15,970 bases of DNA, taken from contig DIVE01000045.1 of assembly GCA_002423265.1 (NCBI GenBank), forward strand, positions 10,382-26,351, in the 5' to 3' direction. This document shows positions 8,594 to 15,613 of this stretch, one piece after another (within the stretch, counting starts at the first letter, position 1; every line of letters starts with the position of its first letter). The DNA is from Methylophilaceae bacterium UBA6140 (lineage in GTDB: Bacteria > Pseudomonadota > Gammaproteobacteria > Burkholderiales > Methylophilaceae). The position numbers and the translations under genes were made by a program. The notes beneath the pieces are model-generated. The model worked only from the letters and a program-made list of their open reading frames with translations, was not told the DNA's origin and did not search any database.

Positions 8594-8798
8594 ATATTGC
8601 TTGTTTTTACTGAGAATTATTGAACCCTAAACACTAACTGGTTGCATGATTTTGGTCAAGGCCAAATGCAGCAGGAAGCATGCCAGCGCGATCAAATAAC
8701 CGGTTTTTTTTCATGGTGCCGGAGCCGGCCGCGGGTGATTGACTGAATTCGATCAATACCCCTGAATTTTAAATGGAATTGCAAGCCGCCCGTTAGTC
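8594..8798 (-). other. Leader/promoter region of ilvBHC with a possible short hydrophobic reading frame
   Basis: No established gene is visible. On the minus strand an ATG at 8714 is followed by eight A. As written the frame gives a 26-residue peptide ending at 8634. If one A is skipped, the frame becomes a hydrophobic 28-residue peptide beginning MKKTGYLIALACFLL and ending at 8627, 33 bases before ilvB. Neither has a clear ribosome site. The region contains no hairpin with a T run, so classical attenuation is not supported. Confidence 0.3.
8631..8659 (-). promoter_or_regulatory. Candidate sigma-70 promoter of ilvBHC
   Basis: The minus strand shows TTGACC (8659-8654), a 17-base spacer and TAGTGT (8636-8631). 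The -35 is good and the -10 is weak. Transcription would start near 8624, about 30 bases before the ilvB ATG. Confidence 0.4.
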
Positions 8799-8910
8799 AG
8801 CCCGAACATTTCACCATACCGGCTCTGGAGCGGACGGGAAATCTCACGAATGCAAACTTCCTCGTCATCGTCCCGTGATCCGGTGAAGTATCCGGGCTAG
8901 CCTGACGGCT
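8799..8910 (-). repeat. ~110-bp dispersed repeat element, copy 1, directly after nadC
   Basis: In the nadC sense this starts with AGCCGTCAGGCTAGCC, one base after the nadC stop codon, and ends with GGTGAAATGTTCGGGCT at 8815-8799. The distal 61 bases (8859-8799) match copy 2 at 14940-15000 at 53 of 61 positions, and weaker similarity continues to the start of both. Its inner ends AGCCCGGATACTTCACC (8898-8882) and GGTGAAATGTTCGGGCT (8815-8799) are inverted repeats, pairing at 16 of 17 positions when G-U pairs are allowed. It looks like a REP/MITE-type intergenic element or a conserved 3'-UTR structure. No transposase is near. Confidence 0.75.
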
Positions 8911-9792
8911 TCATTCAAACCGCATCGAGAGATCGACGGCTTGTATGTCCTTGGTCAGGTGACCGATGGAGATGCGGTCGACACCGGTCAGCGCCACGGC
9001 TCGAAGGTTTTCCAGCGTGATGCCGCCTGATGCTTCGAGTAGCGCACGCCCCCGGTTCAGTCTGACGGCTTCAGCCAGATCCGAATGACTGAAGTTGTCC
9101 AGCAGCACGGAAACCGCTCCTGCTTCGAGGGCGAGATGCAGCTCTTGCAGGTTTTCAACTTCGATCTGTACCGGGATATCGTGATTGATTGCATACGCCT
9201 GCGCAAGTGCTTGCGCAATGCCGCCAGCCGCGGCGATGTGGTTTTCCTTGATCAGGATGCCATCATAAAGACCCATCCTCTGATTCATGCCGCCACCTGC
9301 AAGTACCGCATATTTTTGTGCGAGCCTGAGTCCCGGCAGGGTTTTGCGCGTGTCGAGAATGGCGGCATGGGTGCCGGCAATCGCATTGACGAATTTGCGC
9401 GTCTCGGTCGCGGTTGCGGATAGTAACTGCAGGAAGTTCAGTGCAGAACGCTCGGCGCTCAGCATGGCTCTGGCGTCGCCGACAATTCTGGCAAGCACGC
9501 GGTTGGCGCGTACACTTTCGCCTTCCGCGATCTGCCAGTCGATGTTGATGCCCGGGTCCAGCTGTAAAAAGCACTGTTGCGCCCATGCCAGGCCGCAGAT
9601 GACGGCCGGCTGGCGACAGACAATGGTGGCGCGGGCTTGCTTGCCGGCAGGGATCAGTTGTACCGTGTAGTCGGACGAACCAATATCCTCGGCCAGCGCT
9701 CCAAGCACATTATTCAACATGGCTTGTTCAAGCGCGGCCCGTTTTTCGGCCGGCAGGTTTTCATGAAACAAGGAAGTGCTCATGACTTGCAT
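8911..9792 (-). CDS. nadC: Nicotinate-nucleotide diphosphorylase (carboxylating), quinolinate phosphoribosyltransferase
   Basis: 293 residues, uses quinolinate and PRPP to make nicotinate mononucleotide, with loss of CO2, in de novo NAD synthesis. Family blocks in order: SAERSALNFLQLLSATAT (112-129), LDTRKTLPGLRLAQK (146-160) with substrate-binding Arg and Lys residues, GGGMNQRMGLYDGILIKENHI (166-186), IEVEN (210-214), LLDNF, LEASGGI and the phosphate-binding RISIGHLTKD. The family's usual NHR within GGGxNHR is NQR here (Gln171 for an active-site His). The start is uncertain: ATG at 9792 or the in-frame ATG at 9783, neither with a good ribosome site. A palindrome TGCATTATAATGCA overlaps the first ATG. 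nadA and nadB are not in the window. Divergent from the GST gene; a repeat element follows the stop. Confidence 0.95.
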   Translation of the reverse strand: MQVMSTSLFHENLPAEKRAALEQAMLNNVLGALAEDIGSSDYTVQLIPAGKQARATIVCRQPAVICGLAWAQQCFLQLDPGINIDWQIAEGESVRANRVLARIVGDARAMLSAERSALNFLQLLSATATETRKFVNAIAGTHAAILDTRKTLPGLRLAQKYAVLAGGGMNQRMGLYDGILIKENHIAAAGGIAQALAQAYAINHDIPVQIEVENLQELHLALEAGAVSVLLDNFSHSDLAEAVRLNRGRALLEASGGITLENLRAVALTGVDRISIGHLTKDIQAVDLSMRFE

Positions 9793-9842
9793 TATAATGC
9801 AGCTACCAGCGTAACCATGGTCTGCGTATTGATCGATATTCG

Positions 9843-9871
9843 CTGACAGCTATTGAATCACTTAATTTAAT
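9843..9871 (+). promoter_or_regulatory. Candidate sigma-70 promoter of the GST gene
   Basis: CTGACA (9843-9848), a 17-base spacer, then TTTAAT (9866-9871); each box has one mismatch to consensus. Transcription would start near 9878, leaving a very short leader before the ATG at 9886. Confidence 0.45.
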
Positions 9872-9885
9872 CTAAAGTCCAAGCT

Positions 9886-10497
9886 ATGAAACTCCTTTAT
9901 TCGCTTACCAGTCCTTATGCCCGCAAGGTTCGTGTTGTTGCCGCCGAAAAGCGCATCGAAGTCGAGATGGTCAAGGTCGTACTGTCGGATCCGGATTGCC
10001 CGGTGAGCCATCACAACCCTTTGGGCAAGATCCCGGTGCTGGTTCTGGATGATGGCGAAAGTTTGTTCGATTCGAGAGTGATCGTGGAGTTTCTCGATAA
10101 CCGCACGCCGGTGGCACGTCTGATTCCGCAGGAGCATTCTGCAAAAGTATGGGTGCGGCGCTGGGAAGCGCTGGCTGATGGTATTTGCGATGCGGCAATC
10201 GCAGCCATGCACGAATCGCGGCGGGCTGAAAACATGCGCGATCAGGCTGTGATTGAAAAACAGATGGGCAAGGTGCACCGCGGGCTGCGGCAACTCAACG
10301 CGGAGTTGGGCGAGAGCAAATGGTGTGTCGACGACACCTTCAGTCTTGCCGACATCGCCTTGGGATGCATGCTGGGCTGGCTTGACTTGCGCTACAAGTC
10401 GCTTGAGTGGCGCGAGGATTATCCCAATTTCGCCCGTCATTTCGAGGAAATGATGAAGCGGCCTTCATTCAGCGAAAGCGCACCACCACAGGATTGA
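9886..10497 (+). CDS. Glutathione S-transferase family protein, YibF-like
   Basis: 203 residues. The N-terminal thioredoxin-like domain (about 1-77) starts MKLLYSLTSPYARKVRV, with Ser9-Pro10 at the glutathione-contact position. It continues with NPLGKIPVLV (44-53, cis-Pro region) and FDSRVIVEFLD (61-71), the glutathione gamma-glutamyl-binding segment. The C-terminal helical domain carries RRWEALADGICDAA and the late block FSLADIALGCMLGWLDLR. The arrangement and many residues match E. coli YibF (202 residues), a GST of unknown physiological substrate. Transcribed divergently from nadC, with about 90 bp between; it converges with mnmA. Specific substrate cannot be given. Confidence 0.88.
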   Translation: MKLLYSLTSPYARKVRVVAAEKRIEVEMVKVVLSDPDCPVSHHNPLGKIPVLVLDDGESLFDSRVIVEFLDNRTPVARLIPQEHSAKVWVRRWEALADGICDAAIAAMHESRRAENMRDQAVIEKQMGKVHRGLRQLNAELGESKWCVDDTFSLADIALGCMLGWLDLRYKSLEWREDYPNFARHFEEMMKRPSFSESAPPQD

Positions 10498-10503
10498 TAA
10501 TCT

Positions 10504-10555
10504 CCGGATGTGGGATGCGCCGGTGATGGGCCGCGTTAGCCAAGCCCGTATCCGG
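10504..10555. other. Imperfect inverted repeat between convergent GST and mnmA genes
   Basis: CCGGATGTGGG (10504-10514) and CCCGTATCCGG (10545-10555) pair at 9 of 11 positions across a 30-base loop. It has no T run on either side, so it is at best a weak or rho-assisted transcript end. Confidence 0.3.
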
Positions 10556-10561
10556 CCGTAT

Positions 10562-11647
10562 TCAGACTGCGCTGGTGATGATGCCGCCGCCGAGACATAC
10601 ATTGCTCTCGTAGACCACGACGGATTGGCCGGGCGTCACCGCCCACTGTCTCTGGCCGAATCTTACTTCCATCGACTCCTCATCCACCCGTTCAACCTCG
10701 CAGGGCGCATCCGGCTGGCGATAACGCGTCTTGGCTGCATATACCCAGTGGGTTTCAGGGTTTTGCCCGGAGATCCAATGCAGCTGGCGGGCAATCAGTC
10801 CGTCGCTGAGTAGCATGGGGTGTTCGTGGCCCTGCACAACGATGAGTATATTGCGCGCCATATCCTTCCCCGCGACGAACCACGGCTCGCCCGTGCTGAT
10901 TTTTGAACCGCCTATCCCCAATCCTTGGCGCTGGCCCAGGGTGTAGTACATCAGGCCTTCATGCTGACCGACCACCTTGCCTTCCGGCGTCTGCATTTCG
11001 CCAGGTTCGCGCGGCAGATAACGATTGAGAAATTCTCTGAACGGACGTTCGCCGATAAAGCAGATGCCGGTGGAGTCTTTCTTTTCGCTGGTCGGCAGAC
11101 CGGCTTCGCGTGCCAGCTCGCGCACCTCGCGCTTGAGCAGATGGCCGAGCGGGAACAGGGTTTTCGACAGTTGTGCCTGGTTCAGCCGGTAAAGAAAATA
11201 GCTTTGATCCTTGCTGCCGTCATCGGCTTTCATCAGCTGAAACAAGCCGTTTTTTTCACGCACCTGGGCGTAATGACCGGTGGCAATCAGGTCGGCGCCC
11301 AAGCCCATGGCATGGTCGAGGAAGGCTTTGAACTTGATTTCGGCGTTGCACAGGATGTCGGGGTTGGGCGTGCGTCCCGCCTTGTATTCGTCGAGGAAGT
11401 TGGCGAAGACCCGGTCCTTGTATTCCTTGCTGAAATTGACTGCTTCGATCTCGATACCGATTTTTTCGGCGACCGAGACCGCATCGATCAGATCCTGCCT
11501 GGATGAACAGTATTCGTCGGTGTCATCATCCTCCCAGTTCTTCATGAACAGACCGACGACCTCGTAACCCTGCTGCTTTAACAACAGGGCGGCAACCGAG
11601 GAATCTACACCGCCGGACATGCCGACGACTACGCGTTTTGGTTTCAT
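10562..11647 (-). CDS. mnmA: tRNA-specific 2-thiouridylase MnmA
   Basis: 361 residues from ATG at 11647, close to the usual length. It adenylates and thiolates C2 of the wobble uridine in tRNA for Lys, Glu and Gln. The ATP pyrophosphatase loop is [12 protein letters not shown] (SGGVDSS at 11-17). The catalytic cysteines are Cys100 ([12 protein letters not shown]) and Cys196 ([12 protein letters not shown]). GHYAQVR, DQSYFLY and [11 protein letters not shown] are also family blocks. The open frame extends upstream to 11767, but that part is the nudJ 3' end in another frame, and the [13 protein letters not shown] start fits the family. The ATG overlaps the nudJ stop as ATGA, so translation is probably coupled. 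The ribosome site alone is weak. Confidence 0.96.
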   Translation of the reverse strand: MKPKRVVVGMSGGVDSSVAALLLKQQGYEVVGLFMKNWEDDDTDEYCSSRQDLIDAVSVAEKIGIEIEAVNFSKEYKDRVFANFLDEYKAGRTPNPDILCNAEIKFKAFLDHAMGLGADLIATGHYAQVREKNGLFQLMKADDGSKDQSYFLYRLNQAQLSKTLFPLGHLLKREVRELAREAGLPTSEKKDSTGICFIGERPFREFLNRYLPREPGEMQTPEGKVVGQHEGLMYYTLGQRQGLGIGGSKISTGEPWFVAGKDMARNILIVVQGHEHPMLLSDGLIARQLHWISGQNPETHWVYAAKTRYRQPDAPCEVERVDEESMEVRFGQRQWAVTPGQSVVVYESNVCLGGGIITSAV

Positions 11648-12087
11648 AAGTGTGTAATCACGCTCAAGGGAAAGCGTTGTCCTGCCAGGTAATGTTCGAC
11701 ACAAGTCAGCACTTGCGGACTGCGGTGAATGTTGCGGCTTGCACGGATTTCGTCCGGGCTCATCCATAACGCGCGCAGCACGCCGGTATCGAGCTTTTGT
11801 CCGGGTTTGTGATCACCGGCCCTGCCGATGAAGGCAAAGCGCAGATAGGTGATGTCCTTTTGCGGGTGGCGCCAGTGATAAACGCCGAGCAGGTGTTCGG
11901 GCGTGAAGTCGTAGGCGGTTTCTTCGTTGGTCTCGCGGATCACCGCATCGACCAGTGTCTCGCCGTTCTCGACATGACCTGCGGGCTGGTTGAGACGGAT
12001 GCCATCGGCGGTTTCTTCTTCAACCAGCAGGAATTTCCCCTGCTGTTCGACGATGGCGGCGACGGTCGTGTTCGGTTTCCAGATCAT
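11644..12087 (-). CDS. nudJ: Nudix phosphatase, NudJ-type
   Basis: 147 residues. Nudix hydrolase of the NudJ (YmfB) group, which acts on nucleoside di- and triphosphates and on HMP-pyrophosphate of the thiamine pathway. The N-terminus [22 protein letters not shown] and the [10 protein letters not shown] block are typical. The Nudix box spans 37-59 with G37, E43 and RETNEET (51-57). The metal-binding Glu residues are kept, while the hydrophobic position after RE is Thr and the late Gly is Ala. Its 3' end overlaps mnmA by four bases; the nudJ-mnmA pair is also found in E. coli, which supports the name. It follows marC by 45 bp. Ribosome site is weak. Confidence 0.85.
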   Translation of the reverse strand: MIWKPNTTVAAIVEQQGKFLLVEEETADGIRLNQPAGHVENGETLVDAVIRETNEETAYDFTPEHLLGVYHWRHPQKDITYLRFAFIGRAGDHKPGQKLDTGVLRALWMSPDEIRASRNIHRSPQVLTCVEHYLAGQRFPLSVITHL

Positions 12088-12132
12088 GTGGGCTTCAGGC
12101 GCAAAAACTGTATTTTAACCTGTCGCGGAGGA

Positions 12133-12765
12133 TCAGGCTAACCCCGGGAAGAGACCTTGCAGACCGTTGGCGATGAATTCCACCGCCATCGCCGCCAGTA
12201 TCAGGCCCATCAGCCGCGTGACGATGTTGATGCCTATGGTGCCCATGCGCTCGGCAATGCTGGTGGAAAGGCTGAGTGCAAGCCATACCATGAGGCAGAC
12301 GACGCCTATCGGCAGCATCAGCGAGAGTTGGCCGACGAGTCCCGGGCTGGCCTGCGCCGCAATGATCATGCTGCTGATGGCACCCGGCCCTGCGAGTAAT
12401 GGAATACTGAGCGGAACGATAGCAATCGCTTCGCGCTCTGCCACTGCCGCTGCTTCTTCCCGGGTTTGTCTGGCTTCGCTCATTTTTCCGTACATCATCG
12501 AAATGGCGATCAGTATCAGCAATATGCCGCCGCCGACCTGAAACGAAGGGATGCTGATGCTGAAAAAAGCAAGAATCTTGTCGCCAAGCACGGCGGAGAG
12601 CGACAGCACCATAAACACGGTGAAGGCGACGGTTTTGGAGATTCGCGCACGGTCGTGCCTGCTCCAGCCTTCGGTTGCGCTGATGAATATGGGCACGCTG
12701 CCGATCGGGTTGACGATGGCGAACAGTGCAATGCCGATCTTGAACAAATAAGCCCATTCGAGCAT
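12133..12765 (-). CDS. MarC family integral membrane protein
   Basis: 210 residues, about six hydrophobic segments. It carries the MarC/UPF0056 signatures: NPIGSVPIF in the first membrane helix region (about 19-27), PLSIPLLAGPGAIS in the middle and TRLMGLILAAMAVEFI near the end. A charged cytoplasmic loop with KMSEARQTREEAAAVAERE lies between helices three and four. The family's function is not established: it was named for the mar locus but is not shown to give drug resistance. ATG at 12765 with AAGGA eight bases upstream. First gene of marC-nudJ-mnmA and divergent from maf, with 80 bp between. A GATAAT at the divergent gap could be its -10 box, but no good -35 accompanies it. Confidence 0.9.
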   Translation of the reverse strand: MLEWAYLFKIGIALFAIVNPIGSVPIFISATEGWSRHDRARISKTVAFTVFMVLSLSAVLGDKILAFFSISIPSFQVGGGILLILIAISMMYGKMSEARQTREEAAAVAEREAIAIVPLSIPLLAGPGAISSMIIAAQASPGLVGQLSLMLPIGVVCLMVWLALSLSTSIAERMGTIGINIVTRLMGLILAAMAVEFIANGLQGLFPGLA

Positions 12766-12845
12766 AGGTTTAATCCTTGAGTTTGGGTATTATCAGCGTT
12801 GGTTGGACCATTCTATTGGACTTGGATAAATCGTCATAGGGCTTC

Positions 12846-13442
12846 ATGAAAAACAGGATTTATCTCGCTTCGCAATCGCCGCGTCGCAGGGAATTGCTGC
12901 AACAGCTAGGCATTTCCTGTGTCGTTTTGCCGTCACATATTGATGAAACGCCGCATGCAGCCGAGACCGTTGAGGCCTATGTGATCCGGCTTGCCAGGGA
13001 GAAAGCCGAGGTTTGTCTGCAACAGGTCAGACAACAGGCGCAGGTCTCGCTACCGGTTCTGGCTGCCGATACGACGGTTTGCCTCGATGGCACTATACTG
13101 GGTAAACCGGAAGATGAAGCTGCGGCCTGTGCCATGCTGAGAAACCTCTCCGGACGCTGGCATGAGGTGCATACTGCGGTCGCGGTTGCCACTGCAGCAG
13201 GAACCGAAACGGCGCTTTCCACTACCCATGTCGAGATGACGGCGATCAGCGATGCCGACATTCGTGCCTATGTCGCCAGCGGCGAACCATACGACAAGGC
13301 CGGTGCCTATGGCATACAAGGGCTGGCCGGCATTTTCATCAAGCGTATCGAGGGCAGTTATTCCGGCGTCATGGGACTGCCGGTGTTCGAGACCGCACAA
13401 CTTTTACGCAATGCAGGAATCGAGTTACTCAAAAATGGCTGA
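12846..13442 (+). CDS. maf: Maf family nucleoside triphosphate pyrophosphatase (YhdE-type)
   Basis: 198 residues. Hydrolyses dTTP/UTP-like nucleotides to the monophosphate, a house-cleaning role; overproduced Maf blocks septation in some bacteria. The opening LASQSPRRRELL holds the SxSPRR signature (9-14). The catalytic ADTTV has Asp75, followed by Lys87 in GKP. SGRWHEVHT, GEPYDKAGAYGIQG and IEGSYSGVMGLP complete the family motifs; the DKAGAYGIQG form points to the YhdE rather than the YceF group. AGGG lies five bases before ATG. Its last eight bases overlap the rng start, the same maf-rng arrangement as in E. coli, so the two are one transcription unit. Confidence 0.95.
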   Translation: MKNRIYLASQSPRRRELLQQLGISCVVLPSHIDETPHAAETVEAYVIRLAREKAEVCLQQVRQQAQVSLPVLAADTTVCLDGTILGKPEDEAAACAMLRNLSGRWHEVHTAVAVATAAGTETALSTTHVEMTAISDADIRAYVASGEPYDKAGAYGIQGLAGIFIKRIEGSYSGVMGLPVFETAQLLRNAGIELLKNG

Positions 13443-14886
13443 AGAAATTCTCATCAACGTTACTCCGCAGGAAACCCGGGTCGCGATCATGGAGCAGGGC
13501 GTGGTGCAGGAACTGCACATCGAGCGCAACGCATCGCTCGGCCTGGTCGGCAATATCTACAAGGGCACGGTGTGCCGGGTGCTGCCTGGCATGCAGTCGG
13601 CGTTCGTTGAAATCGGCTTGCAACGGGCCGCATTTCTGCATGTGGCGGATGTGCTCGAATGCACCAGCGCCGATCAGGAAAAAACCATACAGGAAGTCTT
13701 GCAGGAAGGGCAGCCGCTGATCGTGCAGGTGATCAAGGAGCCGATCGGTACAAAGGGCGCACGCCTGACCACGCAGATCAGCATCGCCGGCCGTTTTCTG
13801 GTCTATTTGCCGCAACAGATGCATATTGGCGTCTCTCAGCGCATCGAGGACGAAGCCGAGCGCGAACTGTTGCGCGAGCGTCTGATCAGGCTGCTGCCGG
13901 AAGAGCGCAACGGCGGTTATATTATTCGCACCATGTCGGAGACGGCAACTGACGAGGAGTTGCTGGCAGATATCGATTACCTGCAGAAAGTCTGGAACAA
14001 TATTCAGGCGTCGAGCCGCACGGCGGGCAGCCGTTCGCTGGTGTTTCAGGATCTCAGCCTGCCGATGCGGGTCATGCGCGATGTGGTGAATGGAGAAACC
14101 GAGCGCATTCTGGTCGATTCGCGCGAGACCTATCAAAAACTGCTGGAATTCGGCGAGCTTTATGCGCAAAGCGCGGTCAGGCGGCTGGAGCATTATCAGG
14201 GCGAGCGGCCGCTGTTCGACATGTACAACGTCGAAAACGAGATCAAGAAAGCCATGTCGCGCAAGGTGGAAATGAAGTCGGGCGGTTATCTGATTTTCGA
14301 CCAGACCGAGGCGCTGACCACGGTGGACGTCAATACCGGCAGTTTCGTCAACGGCAAATCACTCTCGGACACCATATTCAAGACCAACCTCGAAGCCGCG
14401 CAGTGTATCGCCAGACAACTGCGACTGCGCAACTTGGGCGGCATCATCATCATCGATTTCATCGACATGGATGAAGACGAGCAGCGCGCAGGCGTGTTGC
14501 AGGAGCTCAACAAGATGGTGGCCAAGGATCGCGCACGCACCTGGGTCAGCGGTTTTTCCGTACTCGGGCTGGTGGAAATGACGCGCAAACGCACGCGCGA
14601 AAGTCTGGCGCACATTCTTTGCGAGCCTTGTCCGGCCTGTCAGGGCCGCGGCGAGTTGAAAACCGCGCAGACCATGTGCTACGAGATTCTGCGCGAATTG
14701 TTAAGGCACGCGCGCCAGTTCAGCGCACGCGAGTTCCGCGTGATCGCCTCGCCCAAAGTGATTGAAATGATGATGGATGAAGAGTCTCAAAGTCTCGCCA
14801 ACCTGTCCGATTTCATCGGCAAGCCGGTATCTTTGCAGGCCGAGCCGCAATATGCGCAGGAAGCATTTGATATCGTCCTGATGTGA
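13435..14886 (+). CDS. rng: Ribonuclease G
   Basis: 483 residues, close to E. coli RNase G (489). Endoribonuclease that matures the 5' end of 16S rRNA and cuts some mRNAs. The start MAEEILINVTPQETRVA agrees with the E. coli N-terminus; the frame is open further upstream, but that stretch lies inside maf. The S1 RNA-binding domain (about 35-125) has GNIYKGTVCRVLPGMQSAFVEIG. Catalytic-domain metal ligands are Asp298 (TVDVNTGSF) and Asp341 (IIIDFIDMD). The Zn-link cysteines are Cys399 and Cys402 in CEPCPACQGRG. It lacks the long C-terminal scaffold of RNase E, as expected for RNase G. Overlaps the maf stop by eight bases. A ~110-bp repeat element begins five bases after its stop. Confidence 0.96.
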   Translation: MAEEILINVTPQETRVAIMEQGVVQELHIERNASLGLVGNIYKGTVCRVLPGMQSAFVEIGLQRAAFLHVADVLECTSADQEKTIQEVLQEGQPLIVQVIKEPIGTKGARLTTQISIAGRFLVYLPQQMHIGVSQRIEDEAERELLRERLIRLLPEERNGGYIIRTMSETATDEELLADIDYLQKVWNNIQASSRTAGSRSLVFQDLSLPMRVMRDVVNGETERILVDSRETYQKLLEFGELYAQSAVRRLEHYQGERPLFDMYNVENEIKKAMSRKVEMKSGGYLIFDQTEALTTVDVNTGSFVNGKSLSDTIFKTNLEAAQCIARQLRLRNLGGIIIIDFIDMDEDEQRAGVLQELNKMVAKDRARTWVSGFSVLGLVEMTRKRTRESLAHILCEPCPACQGRGELKTAQTMCYEILRELLRHARQFSAREFRVIASPKVIEMMMDEESQSLANLSDFIGKPVSLQAEPQYAQEAFDIVLM

Positions 14887-14891
14887 GCGCG

Positions 14892-15000
14892 AGCCGTGAA
14901 GGCTGCCGCTACAAACCGGTTTTTGCTCCGATGCCCGGCAAGCCTGCATTCGTCAGACTTCCGGCCCGCTTCAGAGCCGGTATGGTGAAATATTCGGGCT
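14892..15000 (+). repeat. ~110-bp dispersed repeat element, copy 2, directly after rng
   Basis: Starts AGCCGTGAAGGCTGCC just after the rng stop and ends GGTGAAATATTCGGGCT at 14984-15000, overlapping two bases of the yggT stop codon. The distal 61 bases match copy 1 at 53 positions; the last 28 differ at one. The 5' half is more diverged, so the long outer pairing seen in copy 1 is not kept. Like copy 1 it is in the sense orientation to the gene before it. Confidence 0.75.
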
Positions 15001-15574
15001 AGAACAATCTGAGCAGCTGTAGTTCCAGCGGCGTTACGATCAGTATCAACAGCAATTGCGCCAGTATGAAGATGACCAGCGGCGACAGATCGATACCCCC
15101 CAGCCTCGGCACATGGCGTTGAACCGGCAGCATCACCGGCCGCGTCAGTGCGTTCAGCGCCGGCGTGATGATGGTGTGCGGATTCAGCCAGCTGAGGATG
15201 GCGTGCAGGATGACAGCATAAAGAAAAATGTAGATGCTGAATTTGAGAATCCCCACCAGCGCCAATCCTGCCAGCGCAATCCACACCATATGTCCCGCGA
15301 CCAGTAGCGGAAAGTCCTGCGTCAGCAGCAGGCCGAGATACAGCAGGAACTGGCTGAACCAGGCCAGTACCAGCGTCGATAGATCCAGTTTCCCCCAGCT
15401 CGGCACGATGCGCCGTAACGGTTTCACCGCAAAAGCAGTGATGGCGATCACTGCCTGCGAAACCGGGTTGTGGAACGGCGCATTGGTAGCTTGCAGATAA
15501 AATCGCAGTAGCAGGGCGATGGTAAACAGCCCCAGCACGGTATGCAGCAAAAATTGTAAGGCGTTGGTGATCAT
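14999..15574 (-). CDS. yggT: YggT family membrane protein
   Basis: 191 residues (E. coli YggT is 188). Integral membrane protein with two YGGT repeats: the first around LLLRFYLQ...VKPLRRIVPSWGKLDLSTLVL, the second around ILHAILSWLNP...TRPVMLPVQRHVPRLGGIDLSPLVI. Each repeat is a hydrophobic hairpin with a polar, Pro/Arg-rich connector. The biochemical role is unknown in general; links to envelope, osmotic tolerance and division (YlmG in Gram-positives and plastids) are known of the family. The ATG at 15574 has GGAAAG upstream. It lies 39 bp behind proC, a widely conserved pairing. Converges with rng, and its stop codon sits in the end of the repeat element. Confidence 0.92.
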   Translation of the reverse strand: MITNALQFLLHTVLGLFTIALLLRFYLQATNAPFHNPVSQAVIAITAFAVKPLRRIVPSWGKLDLSTLVLAWFSQFLLYLGLLLTQDFPLLVAGHMVWIALAGLALVGILKFSIYIFLYAVILHAILSWLNPHTIITPALNALTRPVMLPVQRHVPRLGGIDLSPLVIFILAQLLLILIVTPLELQLLRLF

Positions 15575-15613
15575 GGACGGCTTTCCGCTTGAGGGGTTGA
15601 AGGTTTGCCCGGC

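Noticed and set aside
8634..8714. Classical ilv attenuator with leader peptide
   Set aside because: No run of Leu/Ile/Val codons in the written frame, no ribosome site, and no terminator hairpin with T run before ilvB.
9862..10440. Long minus-strand open frame (192 codons) opposite the GST gene
   Set aside because: It lies wholly antisense to a gene with clear GST motifs, shows no family signature and has shadow-like composition.
10500..10561. Possible third copy of the ~110-bp element between GST and mnmA
   Set aside because: Only short words such as AGCCCG and CCGGATAC are shared; no convincing alignment over the core.
11648..11767. N-terminal extension of mnmA to ATG 11767
   Set aside because: It overlaps the nudJ coding region; the family start [13 protein letters not shown] is at 11647.
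12095..12757. Minus-strand open frame of 220 codons overlapping marC in another frame
   Set aside because: The sequence is His/Arg/Gln-rich, as expected from an out-of-frame reading; the other frame is a clear MarC membrane protein with a good ribosome site.
13252..13434. N-terminal extension of rng to 13252
   Set aside because: It lies inside maf in another frame; the RNase G N-terminus begins at 13435.
13429..14193. Long minus-strand open frame (254 codons) opposite rng
   Set aside because: Antisense shadow of a conserved RNase G gene; no recognisable domain.
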